The notes beneath the pieces are model-generated. The model did no database searches. It was given only the letters and a program-made list of their open reading frames with translations, and had not been told where the DNA came from. Positions 24,832 to 36,888 of a stretch of DNA of 64,000 nucleotides are shown piece by piece. How positions within the stretch are numbered: the stretch's first letter is position 1; every line of letters begins with the position of its first letter. A program made the translations under genes and the position numbers. The stretch comes from Bos javanicus (lineage: Eukaryota; Chordata; Mammalia; Artiodactyla; Bovidae), in assembly GCF_032452875.1 (NCBI RefSeq), contig NW_026893684.1, positions 310,001 to 374,000 on the forward strand, in the 5' to 3' direction.

Positions 24832-26594
24832 CTTCAGGAGGCAATAATCAAAGAGCTGAGCAGGCACTAATCACTTGGCTAAGAGGGCACTAATCACGGA
24901 GAGGAGCAGGAAATCGTCAAGGAGCTGAGCAAACTGTAATGAAGTGGTTAAGCAGACTCTAAACACGTGACGCAGCAGGCTCTACACCCGTGACTGAGCA
25001 GACACAATTTGGGCAGCTCAGCAGACACCAATGGTGCAGCTCAGCAGACACAAATGGTGCAGCTCAGCAGACACCAATCATGCAGCTCAGCAGGCAATAC
25101 TCATGGAGCTGAGCAGGCAGGAATCACACAGCTCAGCAGGCAAAGATCAAGGAGCTGAGCAGGCACGAATCTCGCAGCTCAGCTGGCAAAAATCAAGGAG
25201 CTGAGCAGACTGCCATTAAGTGGCTAAGCAGACTCTAAACACGTGACTCAGCAGGCTTGACACCCGTGACTGAGCACACACGAATCTTGCAGCCCAGCAG
25301 ACAATACTCCTGGAGCTGAGCAGGCAGGAATCACGCAGCTCAGCAGACAGTAATCAAGGAGCTGAGCAGGCACGAATCACGCACCTCAGCAGGCAATAAT
25401 CCTGGAGCTGAGCAAGCAGGAATCACGCAGCTCAGCAGGCAATAATCAAGAAGCAGAGCAGGCAGGAATCAGGCAGCTCAGCAGCCAATAAGCAAGAAGC
25501 TAGCAGTCAGGAATCGCGCAGCTCAGCAGGCAATAATCATGGAGCTGAGCTGGCAGGAATCACGCAACTCAGCAGGCAATACTCACGGACCTGAGCAGGC
25601 AGGAATCACGCAACTTAGCAGGCAATAATAATTGGAGCTGAAGGCTGTAATGAACTGGATAAGCAGACTCTAATCACGTGATTCAGCCGGCTCCTCTCTG
25701 GGGACGGAGCAGGCACTTATTATGCAGCTCAGCAAGCAAAAATCATGGAGCTGAGCAAGCAGGAATCACGCAGCTCAGCAGGCAATAATCAAGGAAGCTG
25801 AGCAAACAGGAATCACGCAGCTCAGCATGCAATAATCAAGAAGCTGAGCAGGCAGGAATCACGCAGCTCAGCAGGCAATAAATATGGAGCTGAGCAAGCA
25901 GGAATCACGCAGCTCAGCAGGCAATAATCAAGAAGCTGAGCAGGCAGGAATCACGCAGCTCAGCATGCAATAATCAAGAAGCTGAGCAGGCAGGAATCAC
26001 GCAGCTCAGCATGCAATAATCAAGAAGCTGAGCAGGCAGGAATCACGCAGCTCAGCAGGCAATAAATATGGAGCTGAGCAAGCAGGAATCACGCAGCTCA
26101 GCAGGCAATAATCAAGAAGCTGAGCAGGCAGGAATCACGCAGCTTAGCAGGCAATAATCATGGAGCTGAGCAGACTGTAATGAAGTGGCTAAGCAGACTC
26201 TAATCACGTCACTCAGCCGGCTCCTAACCCGGTCTTGAGCAGGCACTAATCACGCAGCTGAGCAGGGACTAATCACACAGCTGATCAGGCACGAGTCACG
26301 CAGCTGAGCAGGGATTAAGCATGCAGCTGAGCAAGCGCTAATCCTTTGATTCAGCAGACCCTGATCACGTGACTGAGCAGGCCCTGATCACGTGGCTGAG
26401 CATGCACTGATCACGTGACTGAGAGGCACTGATCACGTGACTGAGAGGCACTGATCACGTGACTGAGAGGCAATGATCCGGTGACTGAGCATGCACTGAT
26501 CACGTGACAGAGAGGCGCTGACCACGTGACTGAGAGGCGCTGATCACGTGACCGAGAGGCGCTGATCACGTGGCTATCATGCACTGATCACGTG
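24832..26594. repeat. HOR 21 (class Q, 1763 bp, expanded dimers)
   Basis: 185 bp longer than HOR 16, about eight monomers, from extra CATGCAATAATCAAGAAGC dimers at about 25820-26040. GGGACGGAGCAGG near 25702 is the V marker of the right domain appearing early. Run at 26353-26594. Confidence 0.9.
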
Positions 26595-27852
26595 CTTCAG
26601 GAGGCAATAATCAAAGATCTGAGCAGGCACTAATCACTTGGCTAAGAGGGCACTTATCACGGAGAGGAGCAGGAAATCGTCAAGGAGCTGAGCAAACTGT
26701 AATGAAGTGGTTAATCAGACACTAAACACGTGACGCAGCAGGCTCTACACCCGTGACTGAGCAGACACAATTTGGGCAGCTCAGCAGACACCAATTGTGC
26801 AGCTCAGCAGACACAAATGGTGCAGCTCAGCAGACACCAATCACGCAGCTCATCAGGCAATAATAATGGAGCTGATCAAGCCGGAATCACGCAGCTCAGC
26901 AGCCAATAATCAAGAAGCTAGGAGTCAGAAATCGCGCAGCTCAGCAGGCAATAATCATGGAGCTGAGCTGGCAGGAATCACGCAACTCAGCAGGCAATAC
27001 TCACGGACCTGAGCAGGCAGGAATCACGCAACATAGCAGGCAATAATAATTGGAGCTGAAGGCTGTAATGAACTGGATAAGCAGACTCTAATCACGTGAT
27101 TCAGGCGGCTCCTCTCTGGGGACTGAGCAGGCACTTATTATGCAGCTCAGCAAGCAAAAATCATGGAGCTGAGCAAGCAGGAATCACGCAGCTCAGCAAG
27201 CAATAATCATGGAGCTGAGCAAACAGGAATCACGCAGCTCAGCATGCAATAATCAAGAAGCTGAGCAGGCAGGAATCACGCAGCTCAGCAGGCAATAAAT
27301 ATGGAGCTGAGCAAGCAGGAATCACGCAGCTCAGCAGGCAATAATCAAGAAGCTGAGCAGGCAGGAATCACGCAGCTTAGCAGGCAATAATCAAGAAGCT
27401 GAGCAGGCAGGAATCACGCAGCTTAGCAGGCAATAATCATGGAGCTGAGCAGACTGTAATGAAGTGGCTAAGCAGACTCTAATCACGTCACTCAGCAGGC
27501 TCCTAACCCGGTCTTGAGCAGGCACTAATCACGCAGCTGAGCAGGGACTAATCACACAGCTGATCAGGCACGAGTCAGGCAGCTGAGCAGGGATTAAGCA
27601 TGCAGCTGAGCAAGCGCTAATCCCTTGATTCAGCAGACCCTGATCACGTGACTGAGCAGGCCCTGATCACGTGGCTGAGCATGCACTGATCATGTGACTG
27701 AGCATGCACTGATCACGAGACTGAGAGGCACTGATCACGTGACTGAGAGGCACTGATCACCTGACTGAGCATGCACTGATCACGTGACTGAGAGGCGCTG
27801 ATTACGTGACTGAGAGGCGCTGATCACGTGGCTATCATGCACTGATCACGTG
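26595..27852. repeat. HOR 22 (class R', 1258 bp)
   Basis: Like HORs 12 and 17 but 46 bp (one dimer) longer. C2 is absent. GCTAGGAGTCAG near 26917 replaces GCTAGCAGTCAG. Run at 27632-27852. Confidence 0.92.
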
Positions 27853-29225
27853 CTTCAGGAGGCAATAATCAAAGAGCTGAGCAGGCACTAATCACTTGGC
27901 TAAGAGGGCACAAATCACGGAGAGGAGCAGGAAATCGTCAAGGAGCTGAGCAAACTGTAATGAAGTGGTTAAGCAGACTCTAAACACGTGACGCAGCAGG
28001 CTCTACACCCGTGACTGAGCAGACACAATTTGGGCAGCTCAGCAGACACCAATGGTGCAGCTCAGCAGACACCAATCATGCAGCTCAGCAGACACCAATC
28101 ATGCAGCTCAGCAGGCAATACTCATGGAGCTGAGCAGGCAGGAATCACACAGCTCAGCAGGCAAAGATCAAGGAGCTGAGCAGGCACGAATCTCGCAGCT
28201 CAGCTGGCAAAAATCAAGGAGCTGAGCAGACTGCCATTAAGTGGCTAAGCAGACTCTAAACACGTGACTCAGCAGGCTTGACACCCGTGACTGAGCAGAC
28301 ACGAATCTTGCAGCCCAGTAGACAATACTCCTGGAGCTGAGCAGGCAGGAATCAGGCAGCTCAGCAGCCAATAATCAAGAAGCTAGCAGTCAGGAATCGC
28401 GCAGCTCAGCAGGCAATAATCATGGAGCTGAGCTGGCAGGAATCACGCAACTCATCAGGCAATACTCACGGACCTGAGCAGGCAGGAATCACGCAACTTA
28501 GCAGGCAACAATAATTGGAGCTGAAGGCTGTAATGAACTGGATAAGCAGACTCTAATCACGTGATTCAGCCGGCTCCTCTCTGGGGACTGAGCAGGCACT
28601 TATTATGCAGCTCAGCAAGCAAAAATCATGGAGCTGAGCAAGCAGGAATCACGCAGCCCAGCAGGCAATAATCATGGAGCTGAGCAAACAGGAATCACGC
28701 AGCTCAGCATGCAATAATCAAGAAGCTGAGCAGGCAGGAATCACGCAGCTCAGCAGGCAATAAATATGGAGCTGAGCAAGCAGGAATCACGCAGCTCAGC
28801 AGGCAATAATCAAGAAGCTGAGCAGGCAGGAATCACGCAGCTTAGCAGGCAATAATCATGGAGCTGAGCAGACTGTAATGAAGTGGCTAAGCAGACTCTA
28901 ATCACGTCACTCAGCCGGCTCCTAACCCGGTCTTGAGCAGGCACTAATCACGCAGCTGAGCAGGGACTAATCACACAGCTGATCAGGCACGAGTCACGCA
29001 GCTGAGCAGGGATTAAGCATGCAGCTGAGCAAGCGCTAATCCCTTGATTCAGCAGACCCTGATCACGTGACTGAGCAGGCCCTGATCACGTGGCTGAGCA
29101 TGCACTGATCACGTGACTGAGAGGCACTGATCACGTGACTGAGAGGCACTGATCACGTGACTGAGAGGCGCTGATCACGTGACTGAGGGGCGCTGATCAC
29201 GTGGCTATCATGCACTGATCACGTG
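27853..29225. repeat. HOR 23 (class S, 1373 bp, shortest E-box run)
   Basis: C1-C4 are present. The run at 29051-29225 is only 175 bp, the shortest in the window. GGCAACAATAATTGG near 28504 is private. Confidence 0.9.
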
Positions 29226-30528
29226 CTTCAGGAGGCAATAATCAAAGAGCTGAGCAGGCACTAATCACTTGGTTAAGAGGGCACTAATCACGGAGAGGAG
29301 CAGGAAATGGTCAAGGAGCTGAGCAAACTGTAATGAAGTGGTTAAGCAGACTCTAAACACGTGACGCAGCAGGCTCTACACCCGTGACTGAGCAGACACA
29401 ATTTGGGCAGCTCAGCAGACACCAATGGTGCAGCTCAGCAGACACAAATGGTGCAGCTCAGCAGACACCAATCATGCAGCTCAGCAGGCAATACTCATGG
29501 AACTGAGCAGGCAGGAATCACTCAGCTCAGCAGGCAAAGATCAAGGAGCTGAGCAGACTGCCATTAAGTGGCTAAGCAGACTCTAAACACGTGACTCAGC
29601 AGGCTTGACACCCGTGACTGAGCACACACGAATCTTGCAGCCCAGCAGTCAATACTCCTGGAGCTGAGCAGGCAGGAATCACGTAGCTCAGCAGACAGTA
29701 ATCAAGGAGCTGAGCAGGCACGAATCACGCAGCTCAGCAGGCAATAATCCTGGAGCTGAGCAAGCAGGAATCACGCAGCTCAGCAGGCAATAATCAAGAA
29801 GCAGAGCAGGCAGGAATCAGGCAGCTCAGCAGCCAATAAGCAAGAAGCTAGCAGTCAGGAATCGCGCAGCTCAGCAGGCAATAATCATGGAGCTGAGCAA
29901 ACAGGAATCACGCAGCTCAGCATGCAATAATCAAGAAGCTGAGCAGGCAGGAATCACGCAGCTCAGCAGGCAATAAATATGGAGCTGAGCAAGCAGGAAT
30001 CACGCAGCTCAGCAGGCAATAATCAAGAAGATGAGCAGGCAGGAATCACGCAGCTTAGCAGGCAATAATCATGGAGCTGAGCAGACTGTAATGAAGTGGC
30101 TAAGCAGACTCTAATCACGTCAGTCAGCCGGCTCCTAACCCGGTCTTGAGCAGGCACTAATCACGCAGCTGAGCAGGGACTAATCACACAGCTGATCAGG
30201 CACGAGTCAGGCAGCTGAGCAGGGATTAAGCATGCAGCTGAGCAAGCGCTAATCCCTTGATTCAGCAGACCCTGATCACGTGACTGAGCAGGCCCTGATC
30301 ACGTGGCTGAGCATGCACTGATCACGTGACTGAGCATGCACTGATCACGTGACTGAGAGGCACTGATCACGTGACTGAGAGGCACTGATCACGTGACTGA
30401 GCATGCACTGATCACGTGACTGAGAGGCACTGATCACGTGACTGAGAGGCGCTGATCACGTGACTGAGGGGCGCTGATCACGTGACTGAGAGGCGCTGAT
30501 CACGTGGCTATCATGCACTGATCACGTG
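29226..30528. repeat. HOR 24 (class S, 1303 bp, C3 absent)
   Basis: C1, C2 and C4 are present; C3 is missing, with a direct join near 29885-29895. Anchor-block changes include TTGGTTAAGAGG and AAATGGTCAAGG. Run at 30264-30528. Its 1303-bp length matches HOR 10 by coincidence of monomer count, not by structure. Confidence 0.9.
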
Positions 30529-31992
30529 CTTCAGGAGGCAATAATCAAAGAGCTGAGCAGGCACTAATCACTTGGCTAAGAGGGCACTAATCACGGAGAG
30601 GAGCAGGAAATCATCAAGGAGCTGAGCAAACTGTAATGAAGTGGTTAAGCAGACTCTAAACACGTGACGCAGCAGGCTCTACACCCGTGACTGAGCAGAC
30701 ACAATTTGGGCAGCTCAGCAGACACCAATGGTGCAGCTCAGCAGACACAAATGGTGCAGCTCAGCAGACACCAATCATACAGCTCAGCAGGCAATACTCA
30801 TGGAGCTGAGCAGGCAGGAATCACTCAGCTCAGCAGGCAAAGATCAAGGAGCTGAGCAGACTGCCATTAAGTGGCTAAGCAGACTCTAAACACGTGACTC
30901 AGCAGGCTTGACACCCGTGACTGAGCAGACACCAATCTTGCAGCTCAGCAGGCAATACTCATGGAGCTGAGCAGGCAGGAATCACTCAGCTCAGCAGGCA
31001 AAGATCAAGGAGCTGAGCAGACTGCCATTAAGTGGCTAAGCAGACTCTAAACACGTGACTCAGCAGGCTTGACACCCGTGACTGAGCACACACGAATCTT
31101 GCAGCCCAGTAGACAATACTCCTGGAGCTGAGCAGGCAGGAATCACGCAGCTCAGCAGACAGTAATCAAGGAGCTGAGCAGGCACGAATCGCGCAGCTCA
31201 GCAGGCAATAATCCTGGAGCTGAGCAAGCAGGAATCACGCAGCTCAGCAGGCAATAATCAAGAAGCAGAGCAGGCAGGAATCAGGCAGCTCAGCAGCCAA
31301 TAAGCAAGAAGCTAGCAGTCAGGAATCGCGCAGCTCAGCAGGCAATAATCATCGAGCTGAGCAAACAGGAATCACGCAGCTCAGCATGCAATAATCAAGA
31401 AGCTGAGCAGGCAGGAATCACGCAGCTCAGCAGGCAATAAATATGGAGCTGAGCAAGCAGGAATCACGCAGCTCAGCAGGCAATAATCAAGAAGCTGAGC
31501 AGGCAGGAATCACGCAGCTTAGCAGGCAATAATCATGGAGCTGAGCAGACTGTAATGAAGTGGCTAAGCAGACTCTAATCACGTCACTCAGCCGGCTCCT
31601 AACCCGGTCTTGAGCAGGCACTAATCACGCAGCTGAGCAGGGACTAATCACACAGCTGATCAGGCACGAGTCACGCAGCTGAGCAGGGATTAAGCATGCA
31701 GCTGAGCAAGCGCTAATCCCTTGATTCAGCAGACCCTGATCACGTGACTGAGCAGGCCCTGATCACGTGGCTGAGCATGCACTGATCACGTGACTGAGCA
31801 TGCACTGATCACGTGACTGAGAGGCACTGATCACGTGAGTGAGAGGCACTGATCACGTGACTGAGCATGCACTGATCACGTGACTGAGAGGCACTGATCA
31901 CGTGACTGAGAGGCGCTGATCACGTGACTGAGGGGCGCTGATCACGTGACTGAGAGGCGCTGATCACGTGGCTATCATGCACTGATCACGTG
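30529..31992. repeat. HOR 25 (class S, 1464 bp, 161-bp duplication)
   Basis: C2 occurs twice, at 30859 and 31020, 161 bp (seven monomers) apart. C3 is absent. AATCATACAGCTC near 30773 is the U marker and CACGTGAGTG near 31833 a T marker. Run at 31728-31992. Confidence 0.9.
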
Positions 31993-33776
31993 CTTCAGGA
32001 GGCAATAATCAAAGAGCTGAGCAGGCACTAATCACTTGGCTAAGAGGGCACTAATCACGGAGAGGAGCAGGAAATCGTCAAGGAGCTGAGCAAACTGTAA
32101 TGAAGTGGTTAAGCAGACTCTAAACACGTGACGCAGCAGGCTCTACACCCGTGACTGAGCAGACACAATTTGGGCAGCTCAGCAGACACCAATGGTGCAG
32201 CTCAGCAGACACAAATGGTGCAGCTCAGCAGACACCAATCATGCAGCTCAGCAGGCAATACTCATGGAGCTGAGCAGGCAGGAATCACTCAGCTCAGCAG
32301 GCAAAGATCAAGGAGCTGAGCAGACTGCCATTAAGTGGCTAAGCAGACTCTAAACACGTGACTCAGCAGGCTTGACACCCGTGAATGAGCAGACACGAAT
32401 CTTGCAGCCCAGCAGACAATACTCCTGGAGCTGAGCAGGCAGGAATCACGCAGTTCAGCAGACAGTAATCAAGGAGCTGAGCAGGCACGAATCACGCAGC
32501 TCAGCAGGCAATAATCCTGGAGCTGAGCAAGCAGGAATCACGCAGCTCAGCAGGCAATAATCAAGAAGCAGAGCAGGCAGGAATCAGGCAGCTCAGCAGC
32601 CAATAAGCAAGAAGCTAGCAGTCAGGAATCGCGCAGCTCAGCAGGCAATACTCACGGACCTGAGCAGGCAGGAATCACACAGCTCAGCAGGCAAAGATCA
32701 AGGAGCTGAGCAGGCACGAATCTCGCAGCTCAGCTGGCAAAAATCAAGGAGCTGAGCAGACTGCCATTAAGTGGCTAAGCAGACTCTAAACACGTGACTC
32801 AGCAGGCTTGACACCCGTGACTGAGCAGACACGAATCTTCCAGCCCAACAGACGATACTCCTGGAGCTGAGCAGGCAGGAATCACGCAGCTCAGCAGACA
32901 GTAATCAAGGAGCTGAGCAGGCACGAATCACGCAGCTCAGCAGGCAATAATCCTGGAGCTGAGCAAGCAGGAATCACGCAGCTCAGCAGGCAATAATCAA
33001 GAAGCAGAGCAGGCAGGAATCAGGCAGCTCAGCAGCCAATAAGCAAGAAGCTAGCAGTCAGGAATCGCGCAGCTCAGCAGGCAATACTCACGGACCTGAG
33101 CAGGCAGGAATCACGCAACTTAGCAGGCAATAATAATTGGAGCTGAAGGCTGTAATGAACTGGATAAGCAGACTCTAATCACGTGATTCAGCCGGCTCCT
33201 CTCTGGGGACTGAGCAGGCACTTATTATGCAGCTCAGCAGGCAATAATCATGGAGCTGAGCAAACAGGAATCACGCAGCTCAGCAGGCAATAATCAAGAA
33301 GCTGAGCAGGCAGGAATCACGCAGCTCAGCAGGCAATAATCATGGAGCTGAGCAGACTGTAATGAAGTGGCTAAGCAGACTCTAATCACGTCACTCAGCC
33401 GGCTCCTAACCCGGTCTTGAGCAGGGACTAATCACACAGCTGATCAGGCACGAGTCAGGCAGCTGAGCAGGGATTAAGCATGCAGCTGAGCAAGCGCTAA
33501 TCCCTTGATTCAGCAGACCCTGATCACGTGACTGAGCAGGCCCTGATCACGTGGCTGAGCATGCACTGATCACGTGACTGAGCATGCACTGATCACGTGA
33601 CTGAGAGGCACTGATCACGTGACTGAGAGGCACTGATCACGTGACTGAGCATGCACTGATCACGTGACTGAGAGGCACTGATCACGTGACTGAGAGGTGC
33701 TGATCACGTGACTGAGGGGCGCTGATCACGTGACTGAGAGGCGCTGATCACGTGGCTATCATGCACTGATCACGTG
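31993..33776. repeat. HOR 26 (class U-like, 1784 bp, 436-bp duplication)
   Basis: C2 occurs at 32323 and 32759, 436 bp (19 monomers) apart, followed by C3 and C4. GTGAATGAGCAGACACG near 32382 is shared with HORs 37, 40 and 43. Run at 33512-33776. Confidence 0.9.
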
Positions 33777-35332
33777 CTTCAGGAGGCAATAATCAAAGAG
33801 CTGAGCAGGCACTAATCACTTGGCTAAGAGGGCACTAATCACGGAGAGGAGCAGGAAATCGTCAAGGAGCTGAGCAAACTGTAATGAAGTGGTTAAGCAG
33901 ACTCTAAACACGTGATGCAGCAGGCTCTACACCCGTGACTGAGCAGACACAATTTGGGCAGCTCAGCAGACACCAATGGTGCAGCTCAGCAGACACAAAT
34001 GGTGCAGCTCAGCAGACACCAATCATGCAGCTCAGCAGGCAATACTCATGGAGCTGAGCAGGCAGGAATCACTCAGCTCAGCAGGCAAAGATCAAGGAGC
34101 TGAGCAGACTGCCATTAAGTGGCTAAGCAGACTCTAAACACGTGACTCAGCAGGCTTGACACCCGTGACTGAGCACACACGAATCTTGCAGCCCAGCAGA
34201 CAATACTCCTGGAGCTGAGCAGGCAGGAATCACGCAGCTCAGCAGACAGTAATCAAGGAGCTGAGCAGGCACGAATCACGCACCTCAGCAGGCAATAATC
34301 CTGGAGCTGAGCAAGCAGGAATCACGCAGCTCAGCAGGCAATAATCAAGAAGCAGAGCAGGCAGGAATCAGGCAGCTCAGCAGCCAATAAGCAAGAAGCT
34401 AGCAGTCAGGAATCGCGCAGCTCAGCAGGCAATAATCATGGAGCTGAGCTGGCAGGAATCACGCAACTCAGCAGGCAATACTCACGGACCTGAGCAGGCA
34501 GGAATCACGCAACTTAGCAGGCAATAATAATTGGAGCTGAAGGCTGTAATGAACTGGATAAGCAGACTCTAATCACGTGATTCAGCCGGCTCCTCTCTGG
34601 GGACTGAGCAGGCACTTATTATGCAGCTCAGCAAGCAAAAATCATGGAGCTGAGCAAGCAGGAATCACGCAGCTCAGCAGGCAATAATCAAGGAAGCTGA
34701 GCAAACAGGAATCACGCAGCTCAGCATGCAATAATCAAGAAGCTGAGCAGGCAGGAATCACGCAGCTCAGCAGGCAATAAATATGGAGCTGAGCAAGCAG
34801 GAATCACGCAGCTCAGCAGGCAATAATCAAGAAGCTGAGCAGGCAGGAATCACGCAGCTTAGCAGGCAATAATCATGGAGCTGAGCAGACTGTAATGAAG
34901 TGGCTAAGCAGACTCTAATCACGTCACTCAGCCGGCTCCTAACCCGGTCTTGAGCAGGCACTAATCACGCAGCTGAGCAGGGACTAATCACACAGCTGAT
35001 CAGGCACGAGTCAGGCAGCTGAGCAGGGATTAAGCATGCAGCTGAGCAAGCGCTAATCCCTTGATTCAGCAGACCCTGATCACGTGACTGAGCAGGCCCT
35101 GATCACGTGGCTGAGCATGCACTGATCACGTGACTGAGCATGCACTGATCACGTGACTGAGAGGCACTGATCACGTGACTGAGAGGCACTGATCACGTGA
35201 CTGAGCATGCACTGATCACGTGACTGAGAGGCACTGATCACGTGACTGAGAGGCGCTGATCACGTGACTGAGGGGCGCTGATCACGTGACTGAGAGGCGC
35301 TGATCACGTGGCTATCATGCACTGATCACGTG
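33777..35332. repeat. HOR 27 (class T-like, 1556 bp)
   Basis: First unit of the common 1556-bp form with C1-C4, and GTGATGCAGCAGG near 33913. The run at 35068-35332 lacks the T variant GTGAGTG. Confidence 0.92.
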
Positions 35333-36888
35333 CTTCAGGAGGCAATAATCAAAGAGCTGAGCAGGCACTAATCACTTGGCTAAGAGGGCACTAATCACGG
35401 AGAGGAGCAGGAAATCGTCAAGGAGCTGAGCAAACTGTAATGAAGTGGTTAAGCAGACTCTAAACACGTGATGCAGCAGGCTCTACACCCGTGACTGAGC
35501 AGACACAATTTGGGCAGCTCAGCAGACACCAATGGTGCAGCTCAGCAGACACAAATGGTGCAGCTCAGCAGACACCAATCATGCAGCTCAGCAGGCAATA
35601 CTCATGGAGCTGAGCAGGCAGGAATCACTCAGCTCAGCAGGCAAAGATCAAGGAGCTGAGCAGACTGCCATTAAGTGGCTAAGCAGACTCTAAACACGTG
35701 ACTCAGCAGGCTTGACACCCGTGACTGAGCACACACGAATCTTGCAGCCCAGCAGACAATACTCCTGGAGCTGAGCAGGCAGGAATCACGCAGCTCAGCA
35801 GACAGTAATCAAGGAGCTGAGCAGGCACGAATCACGCAGCTCAGCAGGCAATAATCCTGGAGCTGAGCAAGCAGGAATCACGCAGCTCAGCAGGCAATAA
35901 TCAAGAAGCAGAGCAGGCAGGAATCAGGCAGCTCAGCAGCCAATAAGCAAGAAGCTAGCAGTCAGGAATCGCGCAGCTCAGCAGGCAATAATCATGGAGC
36001 TGAGCTGGCAGGAATCACGCAACTCAGCAGGCAATACTCACGGACCTGAGCAGGCAGGAATCACGCAACTTAGCAGGCAATAATAATTGGAGCTGAAGGC
36101 TGTAATGAACTGGATAAGCAGACTCTAATCACGTGATTCAGCCGGCTCCTCTCTGGGGACTGAGCAGGCACTTATTATGCAGCTCAGCAAGCAAAAATCA
36201 TGGAGCTGAGCAAGCAGGAATCACGCAGCTCAGCAGGCAATAATCAAGGAAGCTGAGCAAACAGGAATCACGCAGCTCAGCATGCAATAATCAAGAAGCT
36301 GAGCAGGCAGGAATCACGCAGCTCAGCAGGCAATAAATATGGAGCTGAGCAAGCAGGAATCACGCAGCTCAGCAGGCAATAATCAAGAAGCTGAGCAGGC
36401 AGGAATCACGCAGCTTAGCAGGCAATAATCATGGAGCTGAGCAGACTGTAATGAAGTGGCTAAGCAGACTCTAATCACGTCACTCAGCCGGCTCCTAACC
36501 CGGTCTTGAGCAGGCACTAATCACGCAGCTGAGCAGGGACTAATCACACAGCTGATCAGGCACGAGTCACGCAGCTGAGCAGGGATTAAGCATGCAGCTG
36601 AGCAAGCGCTAATCCCTTGATTCAGCAGACCCTGATCACGTGACTGAGCAGGCCCTGATCACGTGGCTGAGCATGCACTGATCACGTGACTGAGCATGCA
36701 CTGATCACGTGTCTGAGAGGCACTGATCACGTGAGTGAGAGGCACTGATCACGTGACTGAGCATGCACTGATCACGTGACTGAGAGGCACTGATCACGTG
36801 ACTGAGAGGCGCTGATCACGTGACTGAGGGGCGCTGATCACGTGACTGAGAGGCGCTGATCACGTGGCTATCATGCACTGATCACGTG
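35333..36888. repeat. HOR 28 (class T, 1556 bp)
   Basis: C1-C4 are present, with GTGATGCAGC near 35469. The run at 36624-36888 has CACGTGTCTG near 36709 and CACGTGAGTG near 36729. Confidence 0.92.

Larger units (their letters stand above)
10249..27852. repeat. 6.2-kb super-repeat (R-S-Q-R'-P), two full copies and a partial third
   Basis: Copy 1 is 10249-16442 (6194 bp) and copy 2 is 16443-22637 (6195 bp), each made of units of 823, 1303, 1578, 1212 and 1278/1279 bp in the same order. A third copy from 22638 has R, S, Q and R' but with S and Q enlarged (1371 and 1763 bp) and no P before the S unit at 27853. The one-base difference between copies 1 and 2 is a missing G near 15934. Substitutions between them include 12474 (C, against A at 18668) and 12534 (G, against T at 18728). 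Confidence 0.92.
27853..33776. repeat. Transition domain: rearranged S-class units
   Basis: Four units of 1373, 1303, 1464 and 1784 bp all end in S-class runs marked by GAGGGGCGCTG. Two of them lack cassette C3, and two carry internal tandem duplications of C2, spaced 161 bp and 436 bp. The R, Q and P run variants of the left side disappear here. Confidence 0.8.
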
